Positions 55,968 to 63,932 of a DNA stretch of 64,000 nt are shown piece after piece. How positions within the stretch are numbered: position 1 is the first letter of the stretch; each line of letters opens with the position of its first letter. Below the pieces are notes generated by a model, which searched no databases, had not been told where the DNA came from, and saw only the letters and a program-made list of their open reading frames with translations. Both the position numbers and the translations under genes were made by a program. The stretch covers positions 3,534,001 to 3,598,000 of the forward strand of contig NZ_CP042172.1 of NCBI RefSeq assembly GCF_005937985.2, written 5' to 3'. The DNA is from Arthrobacter sp. KBS0702. Lineage in GTDB: Bacteria; Actinomycetota; Actinomycetes; Actinomycetales; Micrococcaceae.

Positions 55968-57119
55968 TCACGCGGAAACCTCGGCCGCGGCGAGGGCGCC
56001 GTCGTCCTGGGCGCCGGTCGCCGGAGCGCCGGTGAGCGCCGCGGCCCGGACGCAGAGTACGTCGGGCAGGTGCGATGCGACCTCAGTGAAGTGTTCGCCT
56101 TCGTCGGCACTGGCGTAGACGCTGCCGCCGCGGGTCCCGAAGTAGACGCCGGCGGGTTCGGCCGCATCGACGCAGGCCGCGTCGCGCAGCACGGCATTGA
56201 AATCGGCCTGCGGGAGGCCGTGATCCAGCCGTTTCCAGTGCGCCCCGGCGTCGTCCGTCCGGTGCACGGCCAGCTTCCCTTCCGGCGGAATCCGTTCGCC
56301 GTCGGCCTTGAGCGGGATGACCCAGGCCGTGCCGGCGCGGCGCGGGTGCGTGAGCATAACAAAGCCAAAGTCCGCCGGCAGCCCCTCGGCAATCGACTCC
56401 CAGCTTTCGGCGTCGTCGTCGCTGCGGTAGACGCCGTGGTGGTTCTGGGCGTACAGGCGGCCGTCGACGGCGGCGTCCGCCGCGATCTTATGGACGCACT
56501 GGCCGAATTCGGGGTAGGGGTCGGGGTTGAAGCGTGCGGAGATCCCCTTGTTCCGCGGCTCCCAGGAGGTGCCGCCGTCGACCGAGCGGTAGACCCCGCC
56601 GGTGCTCATCGCCACGTGCACCTTGTCACCGTCGGGGTTGACGACGATCGAGTGGGCGGCGGCACCGCCGTAGCCGGCCCCCCATTCGCTGCGGTGCGGG
56701 TGGTCCCAAAGGCCGCGGTTGAGTTCGAAGTGTTCACCGCCGTCGGTGGACTTCCAGACGGAAATCGGCTCGCAGCCGGCCCAGACGACACCGGGGCGGG
56801 ACTCGGCGTCGGGGTGGATCTGCCAGACGCGCTCCAGTGCGGCGTCGGTGTCCTCGGGGAATCGAATGGCGCCGTTTTCGGGCTCGTGCCAGGTTTCGCC
56901 GAGGTCATCGGAGTGGAAGACGGTGGGTCCCCAGTGCTCCGAGCGGACCCCGACCAGGATCCGCGTCCGGCCCTCGCGGGTATCGATGCCGATGCTGGGG
57001 ATCTCGCTCATCAGGAAATGGGGGCCGGACAGCGACCAGTTTTGGCGGTCCCGGCTGGTTGCCAGCCACAGGCCCTTCTTGGTTCCAATCGCCAGGACAT
57101 AACTCTCTGCGGTAGCCAT
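55968..57119 (-). CDS. BNR/sialidase-like beta-propeller protein
   Basis: 383 residues without signal peptide or membrane segment, so cytoplasmic. Repeated Asp-box (BNR) motifs S-x-D-x-G-x-x-W occur: HSDDLGETWHE, KSTDGGEHFE, RSVDGGTSWEP, RSDDDAESWES, RTDDAGAHWKR, ASADEGEHFTE. Six regularly spaced copies imply a six-bladed propeller. It begins YVLAIGTKKGLWLATS. True sialidases carry catalytic Arg/Asp/Tyr residues and are secreted; this is not clearly an enzyme. Coupled to a MoaD-like gene. Function unknown. Confidence 0.82.
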   Translation of the reverse strand: MATAESYVLAIGTKKGLWLATSRDRQNWSLSGPHFLMSEIPSIGIDTREGRTRILVGVRSEHWGPTVFHSDDLGETWHEPENGAIRFPEDTDAALERVWQIHPDAESRPGVVWAGCEPISVWKSTDGGEHFELNRGLWDHPHRSEWGAGYGGAAAHSIVVNPDGDKVHVAMSTGGVYRSVDGGTSWEPRNKGISARFNPDPYPEFGQCVHKIAADAAVDGRLYAQNHHGVYRSDDDAESWESIAEGLPADFGFVMLTHPRRAGTAWVIPLKADGERIPPEGKLAVHRTDDAGAHWKRLDHGLPQADFNAVLRDAACVDAAEPAGVYFGTRGGSVYASADEGEHFTEVASHLPDVLCVRAAALTGAPATGAQDDGALAAAEVSA

Positions 57120-57169
57120 GCCCTACATGCAACCACCCCGGCCCGGCCGCCGCAATGGTTTAAGCCCAT

Positions 57170-57370
57170 TCAGTCGACGAACTCGGACTGGGTCTCGACG
57201 AAGTCCCAATCGGCGTCGCTCAGCACCCCGGTGGCCCTGTCCGGGTGCGGGCCGCCGGCCTCGGCGATGCCCTGCAGCACCGGCAGCGGCAGCTCCGCGG
57301 CACGCAGGTTCTCCCGCAGCCACTCCTTGCTGGCGAGGTCCAGGTCCAGCCACCACATATAGATTTCCAC
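57170..57370 (-). CDS. Small acidic protein, unknown function
   Basis: 66 residues from GTG 57370 with GGAAGG 8 nt before. Begins VEIYMWWLDLDLASKEWLRENL and ends LSDADWDFVETQSEFVD; acidic, Trp-rich, mostly helical. Good codon use. Located 50 bp upstream of the beta-propeller gene on the same strand, so it may be the first gene of that operon. Not recognised. Confidence 0.6.
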   Translation of the reverse strand: MEIYMWWLDLDLASKEWLRENLRAAELPLPVLQGIAEAGGPHPDRATGVLSDADWDFVETQSEFVD

Positions 57371-57483
57371 GCTGCCCGCCTTCCGCTGTCCTTCAACGGT
57401 AGGTCCGGCGGGAGGGCCGATCAAGGGCTGTTTCGGGGAGGATGGCCCTAGCCGGGCAGGCGGCCGCGGGGCAAGAATGGACT

Positions 57484-57993
57484 ATGCCCGCAGAGCGCAC
57501 GCCCCACGCACCGCTGGTTGTCGGCGTCCTCCCGGGACAGCCTCCGGAGGTGCTCGAAACCGCCGTAACGCTGGCCGGGGTCCTTGCCGCGCCACTGCTC
57601 TGCGCGTTCGTGGACGAGGCCAGCTACCTGGTCGAGTGGGATCCGGCCCGTTCCGCCCACCGGTTGTCGCTGCACCCCGAGGCGGATAACGAGGAGATCC
57701 GGAAGCAAACGGAACGCCTGCGGTCCGACATTGCCGCTGTGTGCGAGGGCCACGGCGTCGAATGGACCCTGCGGACCCTGGGGGGGGATCCGGCCAGGGC
57801 CCTCGGGCGGCTGGCGGCCGACGCCGGCGCGGCGATGATCGTGGTGGGCACCCCCGAACCCGGGCTGGGGCACCGGATCACCGCCGCCCTCAACGGCTCT
57901 GTGGCCGCCTGGCTCAGCCACCACCAGGACCGGCCCATCCTGATCGTCCCCACGCGGGCCCCCGGACCCGGCAAAACCCGCCGTGCTCCCTGA
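57484..57993 (+). CDS. Universal stress protein family member
   Basis: 169 residues from ATG 57484. Usp fold with an ATP-binding loop (VVGTPEPGLGHRITAALNGSVAAWL, G-2x-G-9x-G-S). The N-terminus PLVVGVLPGQPPEVLETAV lacks the usual DGS after the first strand, so nucleotide binding may differ from the Usp at 13873. The next gene begins inside its 3' end (11-base overlap). Confidence 0.85.
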   Translation: MPAERTPHAPLVVGVLPGQPPEVLETAVTLAGVLAAPLLCAFVDEASYLVEWDPARSAHRLSLHPEADNEEIRKQTERLRSDIAAVCEGHGVEWTLRTLGGDPARALGRLAADAGAAMIVVGTPEPGLGHRITAALNGSVAAWLSHHQDRPILIVPTRAPGPGKTRRAP

Positions 57994-58582
57994 ACCCGCA
58001 GCTCCCGGCGGCCAACCGGACCGCCTCGACCGGGCGGCCGTGGCGGCTGGCTACCACCGAAACTGCAACGACTTGGAAGCCTGCCTGGCCTCCGCCACCC
58101 CGGAGTGGCTGCGGCGGCGCAGCGCGGGAACCCGCTGGAGCAACGAGGAACTGCTGTACCACATGGTGTTCGGCTACATGGTGGTGCTGGCGCTGCTGCC
58201 GATGGTGCGCGTCTTTGGCCGGCTGCCGCTTCCCGTCAACCGCGGCTTCGCGCGGCTGCTCAACTCCGGGACGGCACCGTTCGACGTCGTCAACTACTGG
58301 GGCTCCAAGGCCGGCGCCCGCGTGTTCAACCACCGCAGGATGGCCGCCAAACTCCGCCGCGTCACCTCGGCCCTGGAACGCCGCCTGGCGAGCGAGGCTC
58401 CTGAGGACTTGGGCCGCAGCATGTCTTTTCCCGAGCGCTGGGATCCGTTCTTCCGGCTGACGATGTCCCTGGCGGATATCTACGCCTACCCGATTGAGCA
58501 CTTCGATTTCCATGCCGGCCAGCTGTCACCGGATGCCCCTGCTTCCCGGAAATTCAGCCCCCGGCCCGCCCCGGGAAAATAA
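57983..58582 (+). CDS. DinB-like four-helix protein
   Basis: 199 residues from GTG 57983, overlapping the stress-protein gene. Text RWSNEELLYHMVFGYMVVLALLPMVRVF and DIYAYPIEHFDFHAGQL give His residues in positions like the metal-binding His triad of DinB/YfiT-type proteins. No true membrane role is clear, although one segment is hydrophobic. Thiol-transferase or unknown enzyme activity is typical for the superfamily. It is followed by a small-RNA-like hairpin locus. Confidence 0.6.
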   Translation: MLPEPAAPGGQPDRLDRAAVAAGYHRNCNDLEACLASATPEWLRRRSAGTRWSNEELLYHMVFGYMVVLALLPMVRVFGRLPLPVNRGFARLLNSGTAPFDVVNYWGSKAGARVFNHRRMAAKLRRVTSALERRLASEAPEDLGRSMSFPERWDPFFRLTMSLADIYAYPIEHFDFHAGQLSPDAPASRKFSPRPAPGK

Positions 58583-58642
58583 AGCGAAAGTAGTTATTCG
58601 AGGTGCTGGCGCATCGTCGCTACCGCCAAGTAAGGTTGTATT

Positions 58643-58720
58643 CGTAGGCGGGAAACCCCCTACCCCATAGCTGCTCCGGAGTGCGTATCCCCCAATAACG
58701 CACTCCGGAGCTCTTTAATT
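58643..58720 (+). ncRNA. Probable 6C-type small RNA
   Basis: Two stem-loops with C-runs: the first pairs GTAGG (58644-58648) with CCTAC (58659-58663) and has five C beside the closing stem; the second has perfect 14-base arms (58673-58686 and 58698-58711) and a loop containing CCCCC, followed by TCTTTAATTT. A -10-like TAAGGT at 58631-58636 would start the RNA near 58643. Actinobacterial 6C RNA is defined by two hairpins with C-rich loops, the second acting as terminator. No ORF fits. A plain terminator for the DinB-like gene is the alternative for the second hairpin. Confidence 0.6.
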
Positions 58721-58768
58721 TCCGGCCGGCCGAGTCCCGTTGCGCGGCCCCTTCCGCGCCCCGCGACG

Positions 58769-58809
58769 ATACCCCTGGAGGGTACTTGTCAGATACCCCC
58801 ATGGGGTAT
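58769..58809. promoter_or_regulatory. Twin CsoR operators and csoR promoter
   Basis: Two G/C-tract palindromes of CsoR type: TACCC-CTGGA-GGGTA (58770-58784) and ATACCCC-CAT-GGGGTAT (58793-58809). A -35-like TTGTCA (58786-58791) and -10-like TAGGTT (58809-58814) are 17 bp apart, so the second operator fills the spacer and bound repressor would block polymerase. Transcription would start near the csoR ATG (58821). Confidence 0.75.
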
Positions 58810-58820
58810 AGGTTGGGGGC

Positions 58821-59168
58821 ATGAACGAGTCCCAGACCTCCGCCACGGCCGCCCTGGACGACGCCGCGCCCCAGCAGCACGGCTACTCCGCCAACAAGGA
58901 CGCCTACCTCAAGCGGCTCAAACGGATCGAGGGACAGGTCCGCGGCATCGCCCGGATGGTCGATGAGGACAAGTACTGCATCGACATCCTCACCCAGGTT
59001 GCCGCCGTCACCAAGGCCCTGCACGCCGTCAGCCTCGGGCTGGTTGAAGAGCACATCGGCCACTGTGTGGTCGGCGCGGCGGCCGAGCCGGATCCTGCAC
59101 TCCGGGCGGAAGCCATCGACTTCAAAGTGAAGGAGGCCACCGATGCCATCGGGCGCCTGCTGCGGTAG
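58821..59168 (+). CDS. csoR: CsoR-family copper-sensing repressor
   Basis: 115 residues, all-helical. YLKRLKRIEGQVRGIARMVDEDKYCIDILTQ carries the first Cu(I) ligand Cys, and VEEHIGHCVV supplies the His and second Cys, giving the C-H-C copper set of true CsoR. The ~25-residue N-terminal tail includes further His. Represses its own operon and is released by Cu(I). Leads the csoR-copZ-copA set. Confidence 0.94.
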   Translation: MNESQTSATAALDDAAPQQHGYSANKDAYLKRLKRIEGQVRGIARMVDEDKYCIDILTQVAAVTKALHAVSLGLVEEHIGHCVVGAAAEPDPALRAEAIDFKVKEATDAIGRLLR

Positions 59169-59241
59169 CGGCAACACCAACCACACCCCGCACCAAACGA
59201 CCGGGCTGATGAACCACCAGTCCCCCACCAAGGAGCAAGCC

Positions 59242-59472
59242 ATGAGCACCGTTTCCACCACCATCGAGGTATCCGGCATGACCTGCGGACACTGCGTCTC
59301 CTCCGTCTCCGAAGAACTTGAGTCCCTCGCCGGCGTCGAAAGCGTCGACGTCGACCTCAACGCCGGCGGCATCTCCACCGTGACGATCACCTCCGCGAAG
59401 CCGCTCTCGCCTTCCGAAATCGGCGAAGCAGTCGCCGAAGCCGGCTACCTGGTGGTAGCAAACGAGGCCTGA
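59242..59472 (+). CDS. copZ: Copper chaperone, heavy-metal-associated domain
   Basis: 76 residues from ATG 59242 (AAGGAG 7 nt before). One HMA domain with metal motif MTCGHC near residue 15 and ferredoxin-like strand pattern. Carries Cu(I) in the cytoplasm to the P-type ATPase encoded 51 bp downstream. Confidence 0.93.
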   Translation: MSTVSTTIEVSGMTCGHCVSSVSEELESLAGVESVDVDLNAGGISTVTITSAKPLSPSEIGEAVAEAGYLVVANEA

Positions 59473-59523
59473 GCCCGCCACCGGGCCGGACATTTACCAG
59501 GCAGGACTGAAGGGAAACATACC

Positions 59524-61788
59524 GTGAGCAACGCGCAGCTGCTGGACCAGCCCGGAAGCCGGGTGATTGAACTCGACATCGAGGGCATGACCTGCGCCTC
59601 CTGTGTGGGGCGGGTCGAACGCAAGCTCGGAAAGCTCGACGGCGTCACCGCCTCGGTCAACCTGCCGCTCGAGTCCGCCCGGGTCACCGTTCCGGCCGGC
59701 ATCACGGACGAGCAAATCACCGCCACCGTGAATGCCGCCGGCTACAAGGCCACGCTCCGAACACCGCATGAGACGGCGGCCGAGGCGGCGGCCGCGGGCC
59801 CGGCGGCAACGCTGAGGCCACGACTGGTGGCCGCGGCGGCCCTGACCGTCCCCGTGTTCCTGATTTCCATGTTCCCGGCCCTCCAGTTCCCGAACTGGGG
59901 CTGGGTTGCCGGCGCCCTGGCTTTGCCGGTGGTCAGCTGGGCGGCCTGGCCGTTCCACCGGGCCGCCGCCGTAAACGCCCGGCATCTGTCGTCCACCATG
60001 GACACGCTCGTGTCGATCGGCGTCACTTCCGCTTACGCCTTCTCCGCGTGGCAGCTCCTGGCCGATCCCAGGCTCACCGAGCACCCGGGCATGGAAGGCA
60101 TGGGAGCCGGCGCACTGTACTTCGAGGTCGCCGCCGTCGTCACCACTTTCCTGCTGCTCGGCCGCTACCTGGAGGCCAACGCCAAGCAGAAGGCCGGCGA
60201 CGCGCTTAAGGCCCTGCTGGACCTGGGCGCCAAGGACGCCACCGTCCTCCGGGACGGCCTGGAGTTCAAGGTGCCCGCCGACCGGCTCCGGGTCGGGGAC
60301 GTCGTCGTCGTCCGCCCCGGCGAGAAGATCGCCACCGACGGCGTGGTCATCGAGGGCTCGTCCGCCGTCGACGCCTCCCTCGTCACCGGGGAATCGGTGC
60401 CGGTCGAAGTCGGACCGGACAGCCAGGTCACCGGCGCCACGATCAACACCTCCGGGCGGCTCCTGGTCCGCGCCACCAGGGTGGGCGCTGACACGACACT
60501 GGCCCAGATGGGCCGGCTGGTCTCCCAGGCGCAGTCCGGAAAGGCGCCAATTGCCCGGCTCGCGGACCGGATCAGCGCCGTCTTCGTCCCGATGGTCCTC
60601 GTCCTCGCCGCGGTCACTTTCGGCGTCTGGCTGCTCGCGGCCGGACCGGCCGTCAGCGACGCCGAGCTCCGCGCCGCCTTCACCGCCGCCGTCGCTGTGC
60701 TGGTCATCGCCTGCCCGTGCGCGCTGGGCCTGGCCACCCCGGTCGGCCTGCTCACCGGGACCGGACGCGGTGCCCAGCTGGGCATCCTGATCAAGGGTCC
60801 GCAGGTACTCGAAGACACCCGCACCGTGGATACCATCCTGCTGGACAAAACGGGCACGGTCACGACCGGCCACCTCGCCGTCGACGGCACCCGCGCCTTC
60901 GCTCCGTTCGGCGAAAGCGAGGTCCTGCGGCTCGCGGGTGCGGCAGAAGCCGCCTCCGAACATCCCGTCGCCCGGGCCATCGCCGCGGCGGCACTCACCG
61001 GCGGGCACGGGTCCGGCGACGCCGCTCGGCTGCCCGCAGTCACCGACTTCCATTCGGCCCCCGGCGGCGGCGTGCGCGGCAGCGTGGACGGGCGTCTCGT
61101 TACGGTGGGCCGGTCCGGCTGGCTGCAGGAGAACGGCGTCGCGGTCTCCGGAGCGCAGCGGGAGGCCCTGTCCGCCGCCGAGGCGGCCGGAGCCACCGCC
61201 ATCTGGGTGGCCGTCGACGGGGAACCGGCCGGCATCATCAGCCTGCGGGACACGCTGAAGCCCGGCTCCGCGGCGGCCATTGCCCGGCTCCGCGAACTGG
61301 GCCTGCGACCCATCCTGCTGACCGGAGACAACGCCGCTGTGGCCGGCCAGGTTGCCGCCGCCGTCGGCATCCCGCCGGAGGACGTCTTCGCGGGCGTCCT
61401 GCCCAAGGGCAAGGTGGACGCGGTCCGGAAACTGCAGGCCGGCGGGGCCACGGTGGCAATGGCCGGCGACGGCGTGAACGACGCCGCGGCCCTGGCGCAG
61501 GCGGATCTGGGCATCGCCATGGGCTCCGGCACGGACGTCGCCATCGAAGCCGCGGACCTGACCGTGATGGGCAACGACCTGCGGCAGGTCGGACAGGCCA
61601 TTGAGCTGTCCCGCCGGACGCTGGCCACGATCAAGACGAACCTGTTCTGGGCCTTCTTCTACAACGCGGTCGGCATCCCGGTGGCCGCGCTGGGCCTGCT
61701 CAATCCGATGATTGCCGGCGCGGCAATGGCGGCGAGCTCCGTGCTGGTGGTCGCCAACTCGCTGCGGCTCCGCAGCTTCGGCAAGTAG
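59524..61788 (+). CDS. copA: Copper-exporting P1B-type ATPase
   Basis: 754 residues from GTG 59524. One N-terminal HMA domain (MTCASC), eight predicted membrane segments, TGES actuator motif (VTGESVPVE), transmembrane CPC (IACPCALGLATP), phosphorylation site DKTGT, P1B-type HP (SEHPVARAI) and hinge GDGVNDAAAL. The CPC and the late N/MxxSS text (AAMAASSVLVVANS) are those of Cu(I) exporters. Last gene of the csoR operon; pumps Cu(I) out of the cell. Confidence 0.96.
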   Translation: MSNAQLLDQPGSRVIELDIEGMTCASCVGRVERKLGKLDGVTASVNLPLESARVTVPAGITDEQITATVNAAGYKATLRTPHETAAEAAAAGPAATLRPRLVAAAALTVPVFLISMFPALQFPNWGWVAGALALPVVSWAAWPFHRAAAVNARHLSSTMDTLVSIGVTSAYAFSAWQLLADPRLTEHPGMEGMGAGALYFEVAAVVTTFLLLGRYLEANAKQKAGDALKALLDLGAKDATVLRDGLEFKVPADRLRVGDVVVVRPGEKIATDGVVIEGSSAVDASLVTGESVPVEVGPDSQVTGATINTSGRLLVRATRVGADTTLAQMGRLVSQAQSGKAPIARLADRISAVFVPMVLVLAAVTFGVWLLAAGPAVSDAELRAAFTAAVAVLVIACPCALGLATPVGLLTGTGRGAQLGILIKGPQVLEDTRTVDTILLDKTGTVTTGHLAVDGTRAFAPFGESEVLRLAGAAEAASEHPVARAIAAAALTGGHGSGDAARLPAVTDFHSAPGGGVRGSVDGRLVTVGRSGWLQENGVAVSGAQREALSAAEAAGATAIWVAVDGEPAGIISLRDTLKPGSAAAIARLRELGLRPILLTGDNAAVAGQVAAAVGIPPEDVFAGVLPKGKVDAVRKLQAGGATVAMAGDGVNDAAALAQADLGIAMGSGTDVAIEAADLTVMGNDLRQVGQAIELSRRTLATIKTNLFWAFFYNAVGIPVAALGLLNPMIAGAAMAASSVLVVANSLRLRSFGK

Positions 61789-61799
61789 CCCGCCGCCCA

Positions 61800-61829
61800 A
61801 TGGGGAGGGCTGCCCATCGACAGTTTTTT
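61800..61829 (+). terminator. Weak hairpin with T-run after copA
   Basis: ATGGG (61800-61804) pairs with CCCAT (61813-61817), followed 6 bases later by six T. Located just past the copA stop. The stem is short, so termination here is uncertain. Confidence 0.35.
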
Positions 61830-61932
61830 GCGGGGCGGGGTAGGTTCTAGGCAATGGATCTTCCGGAGCAGCCGGAGGCCGCTGGGGATGCCGACAGGTT
61901 TCGGGTCCGGTGAACTGAAGGAGATTTTTCGA

Positions 61933-62199
61933 ATGGCTATTTGGGGTGCAGATGTTGCTCAGCTCAAGACTCTTGGGTCGAAGCTGCAGGCCGGTTCGCA
62001 GGAGATCGAGAACCAGAAGTCGATGCTGACCAAGGTCCTGGCCGGAACCCAGTGGATGGGCCCGGATGCGGACAAGTTCCGGAACGAGTGGAACGGCGAG
62101 CACATGGCCGCCCTCACCCGGGTCTCGCAGGCCCTGCAGCAGGCCAGCCAGCAGGCCACCCGCAACGCCGCCGACCAGGAAAGCGCCTCCTCCCGCTAG
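61933..62199 (+). CDS. WXG100-family (ESX) protein
   Basis: 88 residues from ATG 61933 (GAAGGAGA 9 nt before). Helix-turn-helix with turn QWMGPDADKF (the WxG motif) between two ~30-residue helices; no signal peptide. The end ATRNAADQESASSR has no clear YxxxD/E signal. ESX-type proteins are secreted by type VII systems as dimers. No other ESX gene adjoins it, so it may partner a protein encoded elsewhere. Followed by a strong terminator. Confidence 0.88.
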   Translation: MAIWGADVAQLKTLGSKLQAGSQEIENQKSMLTKVLAGTQWMGPDADKFRNEWNGEHMAALTRVSQALQQASQQATRNAADQESASSR

Positions 62200-62216
62200 G
62201 CACCCAGAGTGCAGCG

Positions 62217-62249
62217 AACGGCCCGGACGCACGCCGCGTCCGGGCCGTT
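62217..62249 (+). terminator. Strong terminator after the WXG100 gene
   Basis: Perfect 14-base arms (62217-62230 and 62236-62249) around a 5-base loop, with TTT at the end of the stem. Also placed to stop the convergent EamA gene. Confidence 0.85.
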
Positions 62250-62273
62250 TGCCGCTGCGGCCGCCGCCGCCGC

Positions 62274-63317
62274 TCAGGGGACGGGTTCGACGTCGTTCGC
62301 GTGGTCGAGTTCGGCGGCCAGGGCGGCCGGGCGCCGCAGTTCATCCAGCCGGACCAGCACCACCCCGCCGACAATCAGCAGGCCGCCGAGGAGTTGGACC
62401 GGGCCGGGAAGCTCGCCGAGCAGCAGCCAGGCCCAGATGACGGCGAACAGCACCTCGGTCAGTGAGACGAAGGATGCCACCTTTGAGCCCAGCGCCCGCG
62501 CGGCCACGACGCCGGAGACGTAGGCGAGCACGGTGGCCAGGACAACCAGGCCGCCCAGCGCCACCCACCAGGGCGTGACCCAGGGGCCAAGCCGCGTGTC
62601 GGAGGTGCTGGCGGCCATCGGCAGCAGCCCGGTCGCCGCCGCAAGCCACATCACCAGCGCACCCACCATGAGTCCCCCCGAGGCCAGCACGATCGGCGGG
62701 AGCGTGTCATTCTCCTTGGCCGTGATGAAGAAGTAGATGGCCAGGCAGACCGCGGCCGCGATCCCCCACAGCACGCCGGCGACGTCGATTTTCACCGCCC
62801 CGGTGAGGTCCAGCACCAGGACCAGTCCGGCGAGCGAGAGCAGCGTGCCCGCAATCGTGAGCGGCCTCGGCCGCTTCCGGCTGGCCGCCCAGAGCCACAG
62901 CACAATGATGACCGGGGCAAGGTATTCGAGCAGGAGCGCAACGCCGACCGACAGCCGCGCAACCGCATTGAAGTAGAACAGCTGGCACGCGGCCACGCCG
63001 ATCAGGCCGAACAGCAGCACCGTGAGCCAGTTGTTCCGGAGCTGATGCCAGCGGCCCCGCAGGGCGGCGACGGCCGGGACCGCCAGGACCAGCGCGGCTC
63101 CGGTGAGCCGGGCCGTCACGGCGGCACCGGGGGTCCAGCCCGTCTCCAGGAGCGCCTTGGCGAAGGAACCGGAAAGTCCGAACACGGCCGAGGAAAACAA
63201 CGCCACCCCGAGCCCCGAGGCCAGGAAGCCTGGCGCGTCCGGCCGGGAGTTGTCGGCGCCGCGGAACGCGGGCTGGTTCGTGGCCTGGGCCCCGGCGGGG
63301 CGGCGTGCGGCAGACAC
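62274..63317 (-). CDS. EamA/DMT-family transporter (RhtA-like exporter)
   Basis: 347 residues from GTG 63317 (AGGAGG 6 nt before). Ten membrane segments in two EamA repeats; the first repeat ends with the EYLAPVIIVLW motif and the second with the matching LTEVLFAVIWAWLLLGELP. This text is close to RhtA-type exporters of homoserine/threonine-like compounds. A ~35-residue hydrophilic N-terminus and a C-terminal tail extend it. Divergent from a CGNR zinc-finger gene with 72 bp between. Confidence 0.9.
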   Translation of the reverse strand: MSAARRPAGAQATNQPAFRGADNSRPDAPGFLASGLGVALFSSAVFGLSGSFAKALLETGWTPGAAVTARLTGAALVLAVPAVAALRGRWHQLRNNWLTVLLFGLIGVAACQLFYFNAVARLSVGVALLLEYLAPVIIVLWLWAASRKRPRPLTIAGTLLSLAGLVLVLDLTGAVKIDVAGVLWGIAAAVCLAIYFFITAKENDTLPPIVLASGGLMVGALVMWLAAATGLLPMAASTSDTRLGPWVTPWWVALGGLVVLATVLAYVSGVVAARALGSKVASFVSLTEVLFAVIWAWLLLGELPGPVQLLGGLLIVGGVVLVRLDELRRPAALAAELDHANDVEPVP

Positions 63318-63389
63318 GGGCTGCCTCCTGTCAGGAGTAAAGTGGGGTTATGGTCATGACAGTACGCCCGGACAACGTAAGGAGTCAAG

Positions 63390-63932
63390 ATGGTTTTTGC
63401 CCCTGACACGGAAGTTGCGCTGCGCTCGGTGGTCGGCCTGATCAACACGGCCGCCAACGGTGAAGAGCAACTGTCCACCGTCGCGGACCTGGACCGCTTC
63501 CTCGAGGCCGAGGGCTTCAGCGGCTCACGGACCCGGGACGCCGGGGAGCTGGCGAGCGTGCACCGGTTGCGCGCCGAGCTGGCCGAACTGTGGCTGGCCG
63601 ACGAAGCCACCGCCGTGGAGACCGTTAACCGGCTGCTGCGCGAGGCCAGGGCCCTGCCGCAACTCATGAAGCACGACGGCTGGGACTGGCACCTGCACGC
63701 CACCAGCCCCGAGGCGCCGCTGGCCGACCGGATGAGCACCGAGGCAGCGATGGCCCTGGTGGACGTAATCCGCAGCAAGGAAATGCAGCGGATGCTGGTC
63801 TGCGCCGCGGACGACTGCGACGCCGTCGTGCTGGATCTCAGCCGGAACCGTTCCAAGCGCTACTGTGACACCGGAAACTGCGCCAACCGCGCGCACGTCG
63901 CTGCCTACCGTGCACGGAAGGCGGCGTCCTAG
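63390..63932 (+). CDS. CGNR zinc-finger / ABATE-domain regulator
   Basis: 180 residues. N-terminal ABATE-type helical domain (LRSVVGLINTAANGEEQLSTVADLDRFLE, in two stretches) and C-terminal zinc finger (LVCAADDCDAVVLD, RSKRYCDTGNCANRAHVAAYRARK). The family motif C-G-N-R appears as C-A-N-R; the four Cys are kept. AAGGAG precedes the ATG. Family members are predicted DNA-binding stress regulators; position suggests it controls the divergent EamA exporter. Confidence 0.87.
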   Translation: MVFAPDTEVALRSVVGLINTAANGEEQLSTVADLDRFLEAEGFSGSRTRDAGELASVHRLRAELAELWLADEATAVETVNRLLREARALPQLMKHDGWDWHLHATSPEAPLADRMSTEAAMALVDVIRSKEMQRMLVCAADDCDAVVLDLSRNRSKRYCDTGNCANRAHVAAYRARKAAS

